From: Xiashengella succiniciproducens
GTDB lineage: Bacteria > Bacteroidota > Bacteroidia > Bacteroidales > Marinilabiliaceae
NCBI RefSeq assembly: GCF_023674465.1
Contig: NZ_CP098400.1
Coordinates: 2,322,801-2,386,800, forward strand
Reading direction: 5' to 3'
DNA: 64,000 nucleotides
In this document: piece after piece, positions 38,420-49,424 of the stretch
Position numbering within the stretch: the first letter of the stretch is position 1
How the letters are laid out: the number at the start of each line of letters is the position of its first letter
Notes under the pieces: generated by a model
What the model was told of the DNA's origin: nothing
Seen by the model: the letters and a program-made list of their open reading frames with translations, nothing else
Database searches by the model: none
Made by a program: the position numbers and the translations under genes

Positions 38420-39121
38420 ATGAACAACGTAATAGAGATTGAGAACATTCAGAAAATTTATCAGGTAGGAACACAGGAAGTAAGAGCATTGCGCGGGGTA
38501 ACCACTCAGATAAAGCGAGGTGATTACGTTGCCATAATGGGGCCCTCAGGATCGGGCAAATCAACCCTTATGAATATTATAGGTGGACTTGACACCCCAA
38601 CTGCAGGACGATATGTGCTCAACGGAACTGATGTAAGTCACCTGCATGACGACAGACTGGCCGAGATTCGAAATAAGGAGATTGGATTTGTATTCCAGAC
38701 CTTCAACCTGTTGCATCAGTACACTGCACTTGAGAATGTGATATTGCCTTTGGTATATGCAGGAGTACCCAAACAGGAGCGTATTCAGAGAGGCAAGGAA
38801 GCACTTGAGAAAGTGGGGCTAGCCAACCGTATGGAGCACAAGCCCAACGAACTGTCGGGTGGACAGCGACAAAGGGTTGCTGTTGCAAGAGCTCTCATCA
38901 ATAATCCATCAATTATACTAGCCGACGAACCAACAGGTAACCTGGATACCAAGACTTCAATAGATATCATGAGGCTCTTTGCCAAGATCCATGCTGCCGG
39001 CAACACAATTATTCTGGTTACCCACGAAGAGGATATAGCATTGCACGCCCACCGTATAGTTCGCCTTCGTGACGGTGAGATAGAACGTGATGAACGAAAT
39101 GAACACGTCAGCCAATTGTGA
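38420..39121 (+). CDS. ABC transporter ATP-binding protein (LolD/MacB-like)
   Basis: The 233-residue ATPase starts at 38420 ([12 protein letters not shown]). The P-loop GPSGSGKS is at 41-48, the Q-loop in '[10 protein letters not shown]', the signature '[15 protein letters not shown]', and Walker B '[16 protein letters not shown]'. The 'EPTGNLD' form is typical of the LolD/MacB/FtsE group, which power lipoprotein release, export of small molecules or cell division. No permease gene adjoins, so the partner is unknown. A 15-residue longer frame from 38375 is less likely. Confidence 0.88.
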   Translation: MNNVIEIENIQKIYQVGTQEVRALRGVTTQIKRGDYVAIMGPSGSGKSTLMNIIGGLDTPTAGRYVLNGTDVSHLHDDRLAEIRNKEIGFVFQTFNLLHQYTALENVILPLVYAGVPKQERIQRGKEALEKVGLANRMEHKPNELSGGQRQRVAVARALINNPSIILADEPTGNLDTKTSIDIMRLFAKIHAAGNTIILVTHEEDIALHAHRIVRLRDGEIERDERNEHVSQL

Positions 39122-39148
39122 TGTTATATCACTAAATTGGAAGAAGAA

Positions 39149-39715
39149 ATGAAAAAAAGCCTAGTTTATACTAAAACCGGCGACAAGGGAACAACCGGAC
39201 TTATAGGTGGCACCCGTGTCCCAAAGGATCACTACAGGCTCGAAGCATACGGAACAGTTGATGAACTAAATGCTCATATAGGTATGATTCGTTCCTACCC
39301 GATTGATGAAGTAAGCAAACTCACACTAATTCGCATACAGGATATCCTGTTTACTGTTGGATCCTACCTTGCTACCGACGACCAGGTGTCAGACCTCAGG
39401 AATCGTCTTAAAACGGAAGAATCGGAGATTGAGCTGCTCGAACGTCAAATGGACGAGATGGAAGCAGCCCTGCCTCCATTGAGGCACTTTGTATTGCCCG
39501 GAGGCCATCCTGCAGTGGCTCAGTGCCATATCACCCGTACTGTATGCCGAAGGGCAGAGAGAAGAATCGTAGCAATGTCAGCACATACAGAAGTGAATGA
39601 GTGGGTTGTAAGGTATATCAACCGTCTTTCAGACTACTTCTTCGTGCTTTCACGTCATTTGGCCAATTATTTCAACATTGAAGAAATTAGGTGGGTGCCT
39701 GATTTGCATGATTGA
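39149..39715 (+). CDS. Cob(I)alamin adenosyltransferase, PduO type
   Basis: A 188-residue ATP-dependent enzyme that makes adenosylcobalamin from cob(I)alamin. The N-terminal ATP site is 'VYTKTGDKGTTGLIGGTRVPK', quoted here only by its first residues VYTKTGDKG; 'YGTVDELNAHIG' and the C-terminal 'CHITRTVCRRAERR' are diagnostic. In Bacteroidetes the product serves methylmalonyl-CoA mutase, which is not in the window. The start at the ATG 39149 is preferred to a TTG four codons earlier. Gap to the ABC gene is 27 nt, so co-transcription is likely. Confidence 0.93.
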   Translation: MKKSLVYTKTGDKGTTGLIGGTRVPKDHYRLEAYGTVDELNAHIGMIRSYPIDEVSKLTLIRIQDILFTVGSYLATDDQVSDLRNRLKTEESEIELLERQMDEMEAALPPLRHFVLPGGHPAVAQCHITRTVCRRAERRIVAMSAHTEVNEWVVRYINRLSDYFFVLSRHLANYFNIEEIRWVPDLHD

Positions 39716-39733
39716 TTATTTTTTTTAATTTCG
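39703..39733 (+). promoter_or_regulatory. Candidate promoter for the DUF2795 gene
   Basis: TTTG at 39703-39706, a 19-nt spacer, then TAATTTCG at 39726-39733, one mismatch from TAnnTTTG. It overlaps the end of the adenosyltransferase gene. The leader would be about 43 nt. Confidence 0.55.
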
Positions 39734-39782
39734 CCGAAAACACAGAAGGATCTAAAAATAACGGAGTAAAATCTATTCAACT

Positions 39783-40004
39783 ATGTATTGGACCCTTGAA
39801 CTAGCAGCTAAGTTAGAAGATGCTCCCTGGCCTGCCACTAAAGAAGAACTGATCGATTTCGCTATCCGCTCAGGTGCTCCCCTGGAAGTAATTGAAAACC
39901 TCCAGGAACTTGAAGATGAAGGTGAGATCTACGAAAGTATAGAAGATATATGGCCGGATTATCCGAGCAAAGACGATTTCTTCTTCAATGAAGATGAGTA
40001 CTAA
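39783..40004 (+). CDS. DUF2795 family small acidic protein
   Basis: A 73-residue, very acidic protein (MYWTLELAAKLEDAPWPATKEELIDFA), with the compact helical pattern of DUF2795 ('PATKEELIDFAIRSGAPLEVIENLQEL') given here only in part. It is highly conserved in Bacteroidetes and has no assigned function. The C-terminal 'DDFFFNEDEY' is strongly acidic. It has its own candidate promoter and a strong terminator, consistent with high and independent expression. Confidence 0.85.
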   Translation: MYWTLELAAKLEDAPWPATKEELIDFAIRSGAPLEVIENLQELEDEGEIYESIEDIWPDYPSKDDFFFNEDEY

Positions 40005-40009
40005 AACTC

Positions 40010-40039
40010 AAAAAAGGAACCCGCGCGGGTTCCTTTTTT
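40010..40039. terminator. Bidirectional terminator (30-bp perfect palindrome)
   Basis: Bases 40010-40039 form a perfect palindrome with six A and six T at its ends and a GC-rich core. It follows the DUF2795 stop by 5 nt and precedes the convergent LptA-like stop by 3 nt, so it serves both. Confidence 0.9.
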
Positions 40040-40042
40040 GTT

Positions 40043-41623
40043 TTAGGGCATTGTAGTGTCAAAATGAAAGTCGCTGTAGTTGACCTGTTCAACAGGTTCC
40101 GGTCCCTCACTTTTGATAAAAATATCTTCCATTCGCTTGGGTCTGAATTCTTCAAGCCATCTGAATCCCTGTAATCTTGTTGATTCTGCTTCCAGAATCA
40201 GAGGTGGGTTCATATTGCCGCTTACAGCACTTCGCATTACTATTCCCACTACCTTCCTGTTTTCCAGCAACAGAGTAAGATTACTCGATTCGGCCCGGTT
40301 GACCCCGATTACCTCATCCTCATCTTTTGGATAGTAAATTGTCTGACCATTGCCCTCAACATCAATACGGTAAAGTTCATTATTCCTTATATAACCTGTC
40401 ATATTACGGCCTTTAATCTGATTAAATGCAGCAGTATCCTCGGGTGCCACCACAAATGCATTATCAATCATCTCGGCCTTGTAAACAGTTTTATTGCGGG
40501 TGTAGAGTCTGATAGTACCGGCACTCATCTGATTTAGGTTTGCCCATATTATCGGATTCTTGTAGAAGGTATTGATTGAGTCTTTTAGGTCATATACCAT
40601 AGAATCGCATCTGCCCTGAAAGTCGTGTCTGAAAAACTTCACATTGTGATAGGCACGGATAATACGGAATTCGGTATCTTCAATAGGATCGGCCCTAAGG
40701 GTATCGGCATGTAAGTATAGAGTATCGTCCTCACTTATCTGCATCATAACGGCATTGCGTGTAGCAAGTGCCTTATCCTCCAATTCGTTATAATAACCGT
40801 AATCACCGGTAATAATGACGTGATTAGCTGAATCAAGAAGAAACATGCTCGAGAAGACCTCTCCAAAACCGCTTTTGCGGTCATAGAATATTGTATCTCC
40901 TTTCAACAATTGCTCCTCGCCTTTTATATAGCTGTTCTTCTCAAGGCGAGCCACATCATTGCGGGTATCATAAGACCCTAATTCGGAGTATATCTCATTT
41001 CTATCGCTGATAATAGTAGTAGGACCTACAATCTTGACTACCTCAGTTACCGTGTAATACAAAAGGGTATCTGAATACATTGTATAATCAGGATTGGTAA
41101 CCACAACCTCCTTGCGGAAATGTGCTTCATCAGTTTGCGGATAATAATATCCCCAGTCACTAACAAGGCGATTATCCCCACTTACAATCTGTCCCCTGTT
41201 AAAATAATAAGCAACATCACTTCTACGGTTGTAGTCCAGGAAGTGTGTAGTCAGAACCACATCTTTGTTGACAAGCTTAACGTTACTTCTAACCATTGCC
41301 TTGTCCTCAAAGCCATAATAATACAGAGTATCACCATATAGGTGTATTGTGTCGTTCTGAATTATATGAATATTACCATAGGCATGTACCCTGTTGGAAT
41401 CCCTGTAAAAGAATGCACTGTCGCAAAACATCAAAGTCTGGTGATGCCTAAACCTGACATTACCAAACAGTGCCTGTACGTTTTTACCGAAACGTGATGA
41501 GCCCTCCAGATAGTCAGCATGTTCAATGTTGACCATGGAAGTGCCTTGCCTCTGCTGTGCAGAGGCAACCCCGATCAGTAATAGCACAAGAAAGGGAAGG
41601 ATACTTTTCTTCAAACCCTTCAT
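40043..41623 (-). CDS. OstA/LptA-like periplasmic protein
   Basis: A 526-residue protein with a signal peptide (ending GVASAQQ) and an N-terminal OstA/LptA-like region made of short beta-strand repeats ('GNVRFRHHQTLMFCDSAFFY', 'GNIHIIQNDTIHLYGDTLYYYG'), here shortened to the key strands. LptA-type proteins carry lipopolysaccharide across the periplasm; in Bacteroidetes this longer form may also be an outer-membrane assembly factor. It is the last gene of an operon with three folding factors, which supports a role in the cell envelope. The long C-terminal half has no clear family. Confidence 0.8.
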   Translation of the reverse strand: MKGLKKSILPFLVLLLIGVASAQQRQGTSMVNIEHADYLEGSSRFGKNVQALFGNVRFRHHQTLMFCDSAFFYRDSNRVHAYGNIHIIQNDTIHLYGDTLYYYGFEDKAMVRSNVKLVNKDVVLTTHFLDYNRRSDVAYYFNRGQIVSGDNRLVSDWGYYYPQTDEAHFRKEVVVTNPDYTMYSDTLLYYTVTEVVKIVGPTTIISDRNEIYSELGSYDTRNDVARLEKNSYIKGEEQLLKGDTIFYDRKSGFGEVFSSMFLLDSANHVIITGDYGYYNELEDKALATRNAVMMQISEDDTLYLHADTLRADPIEDTEFRIIRAYHNVKFFRHDFQGRCDSMVYDLKDSINTFYKNPIIWANLNQMSAGTIRLYTRNKTVYKAEMIDNAFVVAPEDTAAFNQIKGRNMTGYIRNNELYRIDVEGNGQTIYYPKDEDEVIGVNRAESSNLTLLLENRKVVGIVMRSAVSGNMNPPLILEAESTRLQGFRWLEEFRPKRMEDIFIKSEGPEPVEQVNYSDFHFDTTMP

Positions 41624-41649
41624 AAGGTATATCTCAAATCCCGGATATC

Positions 41650-43008
41650 TTACTTAATCCAGCCTTTAAACTCAAAGCTGCAACCCGACCACTTTGGACT
41701 GATTGAAATATAGTTATCCCGTTGCTTATCGGTAATCCATTTCTTGAATAACTCCTCTCTCTTCTTGTTTTCAAGGATGGTCTGTATCAGCTGATAATCA
41801 TCTGTAAGATTTGCTTTATGAGCTTCAACCCTAGACTTAAGCTTAATGATTGCATAGTAATCCTTACCATATCTTTCATCCTTCATCAAGAAGGCACCAG
41901 AGATATCACCAACATCCATCTTTTCCAGTTGACGGTTGATGGCAGGTGGTATCATCTGAATATCAAACTTTGTAGAGTTGTCCTGAGGATTTACCATCAG
42001 ACCACCTGTAAGTTTGGTATCCTTGTCAAATGAATAAAGCAGGGTAGCTTCTTCAAAGGAAACAGAATCATTACGGATCAGGTTGGCAATTGAATCAGCT
42101 TTCAACCTTGCAGCTTCAATAGCAGCAGGCTTTGGTTTCGGCTTGAGCAGAATATGACGTACATTAGCCCTGTCTCCCTGGCGTTCGATCAACTGGATAA
42201 TGTGAAATCCAAACTCAGTTTCTACAATCTTGGATACCCTTCCGGCTTCCTGCATATTGAATGCAACCTGAGCAAATTCAGGAACCAGTTCAGCCCTGCT
42301 CATAAAGCCAAGCTCTCCTCCTCTAGCAGCAGAACCCGGATCCTCGGAGTACAATACAGCCAGGGTCGCAAAATCACGACCTTCAGCTACCTGCCTTTGA
42401 AACTCCCTGAGGCGAGCCTTTACAGCTTCAATCTCCTCAAGGTCTATTTCCGGGTTGATACGTATCTGTTGAATCTCATACTGAGTCGGAACCATTGGCA
42501 AACTGTCTGTATTGGTAGTACGGTAGAAGGCACGGATCTCAGCAGGTGTTACCTTAACACCTGAGGTGATACTACGCTGCATCTCTTGGGTTATCATCTG
42601 ATTGCGGACAAGTACTCTCTGATCGTTCTTGATCTGGTACAGAGGCTTGTTAAGCCATTCTTCAAGTTTTTCCCTTGAACCGGCTCTGTTGATAAACTCA
42701 TTGATCATCCTGTCAACCTGCATAATCACCATATTCTCACTTACCTCTATACTATCCAGCTTAGCTTGTTCGATAAGCAGGTTTTGTATCATCAGCTGCT
42801 CAAAAATATGGCACTTCAGGTCTCCCTGATAATCTGCTCCCTGAATAACCGCCTGTTGATACTGCATTTCCACATCGGAAAGCAATACTGGAGTATCACC
42901 AATTACAGCAATTACCTCATCTATAACGTTGGACTGAGAGAACATGGAGAAGGTGCCGCAAACGAGCCCAAGCAGCATCCCTGATATTTTCCTGCTAAGT
43001 TTAGTCAT
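41650..43008 (-). CDS. SurA-like peptidyl-prolyl isomerase/chaperone
   Basis: A periplasmic chaperone of 452 residues for outer-membrane proteins. A signal peptide (ends 'MFSQ') precedes a SurA-type N-terminal helical domain (about 25-165) and one clear parvulin domain (about 170-275, 'YSEDPGSAARGGELGFMSR', 'GFHIIQL'). A second, more divergent parvulin-like region follows (about 280-390). It lies 26 nt downstream of the middle lipoprotein gene and 26 nt upstream of the LptA-like gene. SurA is the closest match, but three paralogues in a row make a symbol unsafe. Confidence 0.88.
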   Translation of the reverse strand: MTKLSRKISGMLLGLVCGTFSMFSQSNVIDEVIAVIGDTPVLLSDVEMQYQQAVIQGADYQGDLKCHIFEQLMIQNLLIEQAKLDSIEVSENMVIMQVDRMINEFINRAGSREKLEEWLNKPLYQIKNDQRVLVRNQMITQEMQRSITSGVKVTPAEIRAFYRTTNTDSLPMVPTQYEIQQIRINPEIDLEEIEAVKARLREFQRQVAEGRDFATLAVLYSEDPGSAARGGELGFMSRAELVPEFAQVAFNMQEAGRVSKIVETEFGFHIIQLIERQGDRANVRHILLKPKPKPAAIEAARLKADSIANLIRNDSVSFEEATLLYSFDKDTKLTGGLMVNPQDNSTKFDIQMIPPAINRQLEKMDVGDISGAFLMKDERYGKDYYAIIKLKSRVEAHKANLTDDYQLIQTILENKKREELFKKWITDKQRDNYISISPKWSGCSFEFKGWIK

Positions 43009-43034
43009 ACCTGATCTTTAAAATGCAATATATA

Positions 43035-43892
43035 TTAGTTGTTAAATGTAATGATCTTTTCTCTAATTGCTTCATCATACAAGTCCTGGGCCAACTGCTG
43101 AATAAACTCTATTCTCTTCTTGTTAAGTAATATAGCCTTTATTCTTTCCTCTACATATTTTAGTGGTGCCGTTGTACCAGGAAGCATATACTCCCTAATC
43201 ACCAGATAATAATTGTAATTACCGTCTGTCGTTTCATAAAAGGTTGTCCATCTTAGAAACCTGTCCTCATTTACCATTGGTTCAGGCAGAAGTGCATTGA
43301 TACGGCTAAATGGCACCCAGTTCTCTACAAACTGTTCATAAGTCCTCGCGCTTTGGAAGGCATAGGCCTCAATATTCACTAGGTTGCTATCGTCATTTGA
43401 TTTAAGCCATCCTTTAACAAGTTCCTGGTTTGGCGCTTCTACTGGGATCTTGATAAACACTCCCCTGATAATGCTTTCCTGCAGATTGAAGTTATCCTTC
43501 ATCTGTGTATAATAATCCTCAATCTCCCTGCTTGTAACCAAAGGCGAGTGCTTCTGCTCAAGAATCTTCTGCTGGTACATATGAACGAGCAAAGAAGTGC
43601 GATACTCTTCCAATAGTTTATCCACATTCTTCTCTTCTTCCGACAGGTTAATTTCTGCCTGACGAAGCATCAGCTTCGTCCGAACCCATCTACTTATATA
43701 ATCCTCAGCAATTGCGATACTATCCTGATCCGCAAGGTTATCCGGGACTGCATCCATCAGCTCACCAAGAGTCAATGTTTCTCCCCCTACAGTCACAATG
43801 GCCTCAGCGCCTGGGTCCGCTTTATCAGACTTACAGGCAATCAGTGTCAACAACACTATAGATAAAAACCAAATTTTTCTTCCGAACAGCAT
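43035..43892 (-). CDS. SurA-N-like lipoprotein without parvulin domain
   Basis: A 285-residue lipoprotein (lipobox LIAC, Cys at about residue 20). The helical region 'DYISRWVRTKLMLRQAEINLSEEEKNVDKLLEEYR' type sequence (about 60-130), quoted here by its first part DYISRWVRTKLMLRQAE, resembles the chaperone core of SurA. The 'GVFIKIP...' stretch looks like the first strand of a parvulin domain, but the 'G-LG' and 'GFHII' motifs are absent, so isomerase activity is unlikely. It sits between two parvulin genes, 13 and 26 nt away, and probably assists them at the membrane. Confidence 0.75.
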   Translation of the reverse strand: MLFGRKIWFLSIVLLTLIACKSDKADPGAEAIVTVGGETLTLGELMDAVPDNLADQDSIAIAEDYISRWVRTKLMLRQAEINLSEEEKNVDKLLEEYRTSLLVHMYQQKILEQKHSPLVTSREIEDYYTQMKDNFNLQESIIRGVFIKIPVEAPNQELVKGWLKSNDDSNLVNIEAYAFQSARTYEQFVENWVPFSRINALLPEPMVNEDRFLRWTTFYETTDGNYNYYLVIREYMLPGTTAPLKYVEERIKAILLNKKRIEFIQQLAQDLYDEAIREKIITFNN

Positions 43893-43905
43893 AATCCCGT
43901 CTGTT

Positions 43906-45558
43906 TTATCTTATACCTATCAATTCATACCTAAACACAGGTTTGTACTTCTCTCTCAACTCCTTCACCCATTCCCTCTCCATTTTGTTTTGGTAGCTGT
44001 TAAGTACTGTACCCAAAGCTTCCTTAAAAGGCATTGGAACAGGCTCACTTACAACACCTTCCCAAAACAATAATCCCTTCTTTCCATACAACTCTGATGT
44101 TCGGGGCAACAGAGACGGAGCAACCGGATTGGAGGCCTTATTGATAAAATCAAATCGCCCCTCTACAACACTATATTGTTGAGGCTTCCCCGCCAAGACC
44201 TTCAATATTTGTACCAGACCTGAGGCTCCGGGATTTTTTTCAAGAAACCTAATTAGTTTTCTCTGTAGCTTACCATCCCATACTTCAGCAACCACGCCTT
44301 CCAGAACCGGAGGATACATAAACTCATTAATATTATCCAAATAATATTTGTGTAGTCCTGCACTATCAGCTCCTGCAGCCTGCCATATCATCCTGTCGCT
44401 GATCTCATATATCAAGAGGCCATCATAATACTCCCTGATTAGGTATCTGAAATCAGAACTATTCCTTGCCAGCTCTTCTGTACTCCAATCATTTACCTTC
44501 ACCCTGCCCTGACGCCAAAGCATATCGATAATGAATTCTGATTCCTCCTCAAACGAAGCCAGAGGATCCAGACCCAGCCTCTTTATTATATGCCATCCAA
44601 AATCCGTTCTCACAGGTTCTGAAATATCGCCATCCTTTTCAAGCGCAAATGCAGCCAAAGCAAACTCAGGTATCATTTCATCCAATGTAAAGGGGAACAG
44701 TTCACCATTCCTGTCCACACTACCCTTGTCTTCAGACTGCTCTTTGACCAAAGTATCAAACGACTCTTTACTAAGTAATCTTGTATAAATACTGTCAGCA
44801 GCCAATTTTGCACTGGCTTCACTTTCCTTATTCCCAGATTCAAACCTTTTCATAATATGGGCAGTCCTAATCCTTCCCTTATTTGGTTGTTTGTCAAACA
44901 CCTTGATTAAGTGATAACCATAGTCAGTCCTGATTACTGGAGATATCTCTCCAACTGGTGTTGAAAAGGCAGCTTTTTCAAACGGAGCAATCATCACAAA
45001 GGCAGTAAAATATCCCAGGTCACCAGAATTATGTTCGACTGACGGATCCTGTGAATAAACTCTTGCAAGCTTTGCAAAGTCCTCGCCTGCCAGAGCCATC
45101 TCCCTTATCTGATTGATCTTGCTGTATGCTGCCATTGTATCTTCAGGCGAAGCATCCGGGGCAGTAAGTATTAGAATATGTGAGGCCCTTACAACATATT
45201 TCATATAGGAATAAGACTCCCTGGCATCTCTCATGAGAGCTATAGAATCAACCAGATAAGAGTACCTGACCTCATTGACATATTGCTGGTACTCGTTGCG
45301 AAAAGAACTTAGGGTATCAAGTCCCAGCGCTTTTGCTTCCCTAACCTTCAGTTTGTAATCGATAAACCTTTCTGCAAACTCTGCAGGGCTCTCATCAAAG
45401 CCAGGGAGATGCCTGTTTTTATTGTAAATATGCCAAAACTCACCAAGTTCAAAACTCTCATCTCCAATAGTCAAGACGACATCTCCTTCGCGAGATCCCT
45501 GTACAGGACAGCAAAGAAGTAAAAAAGCAATTATAAGAAAAGAACCAAAGCCTCTCAT
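43906..45558 (-). CDS. PpiD/SurA-like peptidyl-prolyl isomerase with two parvulin domains
   Basis: The 550-residue exported protein is the first gene of the envelope operon. A signal peptide (about 1-22) precedes two parvulin domains: about 122-225 ('ASHILILTAPDASPEDTM', 'SQDPSVEHNSGDLGYF', 'GYHLIKVF') and about 230-330 ('TAHIMKRF', 'GELFPFTLDEMIPEFA', 'GWHIIKRL'). The C-terminal 220 residues have no clear family. It would catalyse proline isomerisation in unfolded outer-membrane proteins. The promoter candidate upstream follows the guaB terminator. Confidence 0.88.
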   Translation of the reverse strand: MRGFGSFLIIAFLLLCCPVQGSREGDVVLTIGDESFELGEFWHIYNKNRHLPGFDESPAEFAERFIDYKLKVREAKALGLDTLSSFRNEYQQYVNEVRYSYLVDSIALMRDARESYSYMKYVVRASHILILTAPDASPEDTMAAYSKINQIREMALAGEDFAKLARVYSQDPSVEHNSGDLGYFTAFVMIAPFEKAAFSTPVGEISPVIRTDYGYHLIKVFDKQPNKGRIRTAHIMKRFESGNKESEASAKLAADSIYTRLLSKESFDTLVKEQSEDKGSVDRNGELFPFTLDEMIPEFALAAFALEKDGDISEPVRTDFGWHIIKRLGLDPLASFEEESEFIIDMLWRQGRVKVNDWSTEELARNSSDFRYLIREYYDGLLIYEISDRMIWQAAGADSAGLHKYYLDNINEFMYPPVLEGVVAEVWDGKLQRKLIRFLEKNPGASGLVQILKVLAGKPQQYSVVEGRFDFINKASNPVAPSLLPRTSELYGKKGLLFWEGVVSEPVPMPFKEALGTVLNSYQNKMEREWVKELREKYKPVFRYELIGIR

Positions 45559-45591
45559 GCCTTGTGAGTTTTATCCTAACTGAAACAGTGT

Positions 45592-45622
45592 CGAAATTAA
45601 CTAATTTTCAATCCTGTTCCAA
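45592..45622 (-). promoter_or_regulatory. Candidate promoter of the envelope-chaperone operon
   Basis: On the minus strand, TTG (45622-45620), a 20-nt spacer and TAATTTCG (45599-45592), one mismatch from the -7 consensus. It lies between the guaB terminator and the first PPIase gene. Confidence 0.45.
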
Positions 45623-45654
45623 CATTTATTTTCCCCTGGGTGAAAGCGAAAAAA

Positions 45655-45680
45655 GGGAAAACCGCAGTAGCGGTTCTCCC
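45655..45680 (-). terminator. Terminator of guaB
   Basis: Arms 45655-45665 and 45670-45680 pair with one mismatch around an AGTA loop. Read on the minus strand a TTTTTT run follows the hairpin, 27 nt after the guaB stop. Confidence 0.8.
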
Positions 45681-45706
45681 AGTCATTATTTAAGTCCTTC
45701 AGCTCA

Positions 45707-47251
<1,545 letters not shown>

Positions 47252-47279
47252 TTAGTTATATGACTGTATTTCTGAAATG

Positions 47280-49250
47280 CTATTCCTTTTTTATCCTGAT
47301 TGTAGTAACAGACATAGCTGGTACTTCATACTCCAGAACTGCCGCATTATTCAATCTCACCGGAACAGTAACAGTATGCACATTGGTGGGAGCATCAAAG
47401 GTATTCTCTGCATCCGGTGCACCTCTCAAAATAAAGCACTGTGCATCGCTGCCAATGCCTTTAAATCCAGAAAGGTCTGCTCTAGCCTTGCTTGGGTTCA
47501 TCCCTGGATTGGCTATTTTGATAATTACGTCTCCAGTAGTGCTGTCATATACAGTTGAAGCCGACAACAGCGGGTCCTCAGTAGTAAATGTCACTAATCC
47601 ATCATAATAATAGTCACCCTGATTGTTCATAAACATCTTCTGAACATAGTAGTTGGGTGTCAACACTATATTCCTGTTGTCAAAAAAGATAAGGTCAGTC
47701 GTCCACTGAGTATTACCCTTACGAGCCAGCAGCGGTGCATATGATGCCATCGATACTACATCACCGTTTCTTTCCAGACCAATCATGTAGGCAGCCTCTG
47801 CAACTGCATTCAGTATTTTATTACCCCAACTTGCATACTCACCCAGATAGACCTTAGGCCCCTCTCTGTCATAGCTGTCGTAGCGGTGGAGGTTAGCAAG
47901 CATCCAATCTGGCCCCTTGTAATAATGCTCATCAACTATGTCAATGCCCAGTTTACGACTAATCTCCCATCCCCTCTCAAAATCATCTCCGTCAGAGAAA
48001 GGTCCGGAAGTTCCAATAAGCTTTACCTCAGGATAGTTCTCCCTGATCGCATTCTGTATCATCCTGAAGCGTTCTTCAAACTCAGGAGTGATCTTCTCCT
48101 CATTTCCTATTCCGATATACTCGAGATTGAATGGCTGAACCCTTCCGGCCGCAGCCCTTACAGAGCCCCATTTGCTATCAGCCGGACCTTTAGCCCATTC
48201 TATCAAGTCCAATACATCCTGAATATAGGCATCCATATCTTCCATGCATATCGCCTGTTGACCCGCACCACCGATGACATGGGTACCGCCTGAATTTTGG
48301 CAGCTTACTCCGGCAGGAAGCACAGGCACTGCAGCTGCTCCTATATCTTCACAAAATTGGAAGAATTCAAAATAGCCCAGACCATAACCTTGCTGGTAGT
48401 TCCATATATTACGCTGGGCCTTGCGATGTTCTACAGGACCAACTGTATTCTTCCAGTCATATATATTGCTTATTCCGTCACCGTGAACAAGACAACCACC
48501 GGGGAAACGCATAAAACGGGGCTGTAACTCTGCAAGCACCTGTGCCAGATCGGCTCTCATACCATTTCGCCTCCCCATAAAGGTCTTTTCGGGAAACAGG
48601 GACACCATATCAAGTGCAACCTTTCCCTTACTCTGAGCCAGCACCAATAAAGCAGCGCTGTCACATGATACTTCCGGGGTTAATGTAAGTTCATATTTCT
48701 GCCATTCGCCTGATGCAACTTTCAAAGTTCCACCGGTCAGTGCTTTCCCTTTTGTATCCTGAAGCTGAATCAGGAAATCTACAGGCTCCTCACTCAACAA
48801 TCTTGCGAAAAAGCTAAAGAAATACTGATCACCCTGATTCACGGGCATACCATCAAACCCTGAATTTATAATACCAACACCTGACAACCCCCTGATCTCG
48901 GGATAGGCCCCCACCAGTTCAATATCCAGTACAGCATAGGTCGGATTGTTTGGGTGAATTGGTTCTGATGTGCCTACATTAAGGTAACCTATTGAATAAC
49001 CAGCCCTCAGGAAATCCCAACATGTAAAAGGATGCCAGCCCTTTTGCATTGCCGGTGCATATTCAAAGGACCTGTTTTGAACAAGCTCAGCATACAAGCC
49101 ACCATCGGCTGCATAATTGATATCCTCAAAGAACAATCCAAACAGATTGCTACTTATGGGTTTGCCACCCACCGGCGGCTCACCGCCTTGACATACTTCT
49201 GATGTAAGAATGGATAAGACCATCATCAGTAAAAGGGATGCTATTCTCAT
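47280..49250 (-). CDS. Alpha-L-arabinofuranosidase, GH51
   Basis: An exported 656-residue enzyme that removes arabinose side chains from arabinan or arabinoxylan. A signal peptide (about 1-21) is followed by a short strand region, a carbohydrate-binding-like beta-sandwich (about 100-220), the (beta/alpha)8 barrel and a C-terminal beta-sandwich (about 545-656). The acid/base is Glu384 in IGNEE and the nucleophile Glu471 in VYLGEYAS. No sorting domain is present, so it is probably periplasmic. No other arabinan genes adjoin it, though GH31 and uronate isomerase are within the window. Confidence 0.92.
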   Translation of the reverse strand: MRIASLLLMMVLSILTSEVCQGGEPPVGGKPISSNLFGLFFEDINYAADGGLYAELVQNRSFEYAPAMQKGWHPFTCWDFLRAGYSIGYLNVGTSEPIHPNNPTYAVLDIELVGAYPEIRGLSGVGIINSGFDGMPVNQGDQYFFSFFARLLSEEPVDFLIQLQDTKGKALTGGTLKVASGEWQKYELTLTPEVSCDSAALLVLAQSKGKVALDMVSLFPEKTFMGRRNGMRADLAQVLAELQPRFMRFPGGCLVHGDGISNIYDWKNTVGPVEHRKAQRNIWNYQQGYGLGYFEFFQFCEDIGAAAVPVLPAGVSCQNSGGTHVIGGAGQQAICMEDMDAYIQDVLDLIEWAKGPADSKWGSVRAAAGRVQPFNLEYIGIGNEEKITPEFEERFRMIQNAIRENYPEVKLIGTSGPFSDGDDFERGWEISRKLGIDIVDEHYYKGPDWMLANLHRYDSYDREGPKVYLGEYASWGNKILNAVAEAAYMIGLERNGDVVSMASYAPLLARKGNTQWTTDLIFFDNRNIVLTPNYYVQKMFMNNQGDYYYDGLVTFTTEDPLLSASTVYDSTTGDVIIKIANPGMNPSKARADLSGFKGIGSDAQCFILRGAPDAENTFDAPTNVHTVTVPVRLNNAAVLEYEVPAMSVTTIRIKKE

Positions 49251-49293
49251 GACCTGCCTTTTTTATTTAAGCTGAAAGTTAATATAAAGTATC

Positions 49294-49301
49294 CAAAAAT
49301 A
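49294..49301 (-). promoter_or_regulatory. Candidate -7 box for the GH51 gene
   Basis: TATTTTTG on the minus strand matches TAnnTTTG exactly, 43 nt before the ATG. A -33 TTG is missing. Confidence 0.38.
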
Positions 49302-49389
49302 AATAAAAGTAATAATAACAGCATGGTTGACCTTTATATATCTCTGAGAAGTTTAACGAAACTTAAGAAACGTGACCCTTTGATTTTCC

Positions 49390-49397
49390 TATATTTG
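49390..49397 (+). promoter_or_regulatory. Candidate -7 box for the lipoprotein gene at 49425
   Basis: TATATTTG, an exact TAnnTTTG match, 27 nt before the ATG. A -33 TTG is not apparent. Confidence 0.45.
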
Positions 49398-49424
49398 CGA
49401 CACACCATGTAGGTATAGATAAAG

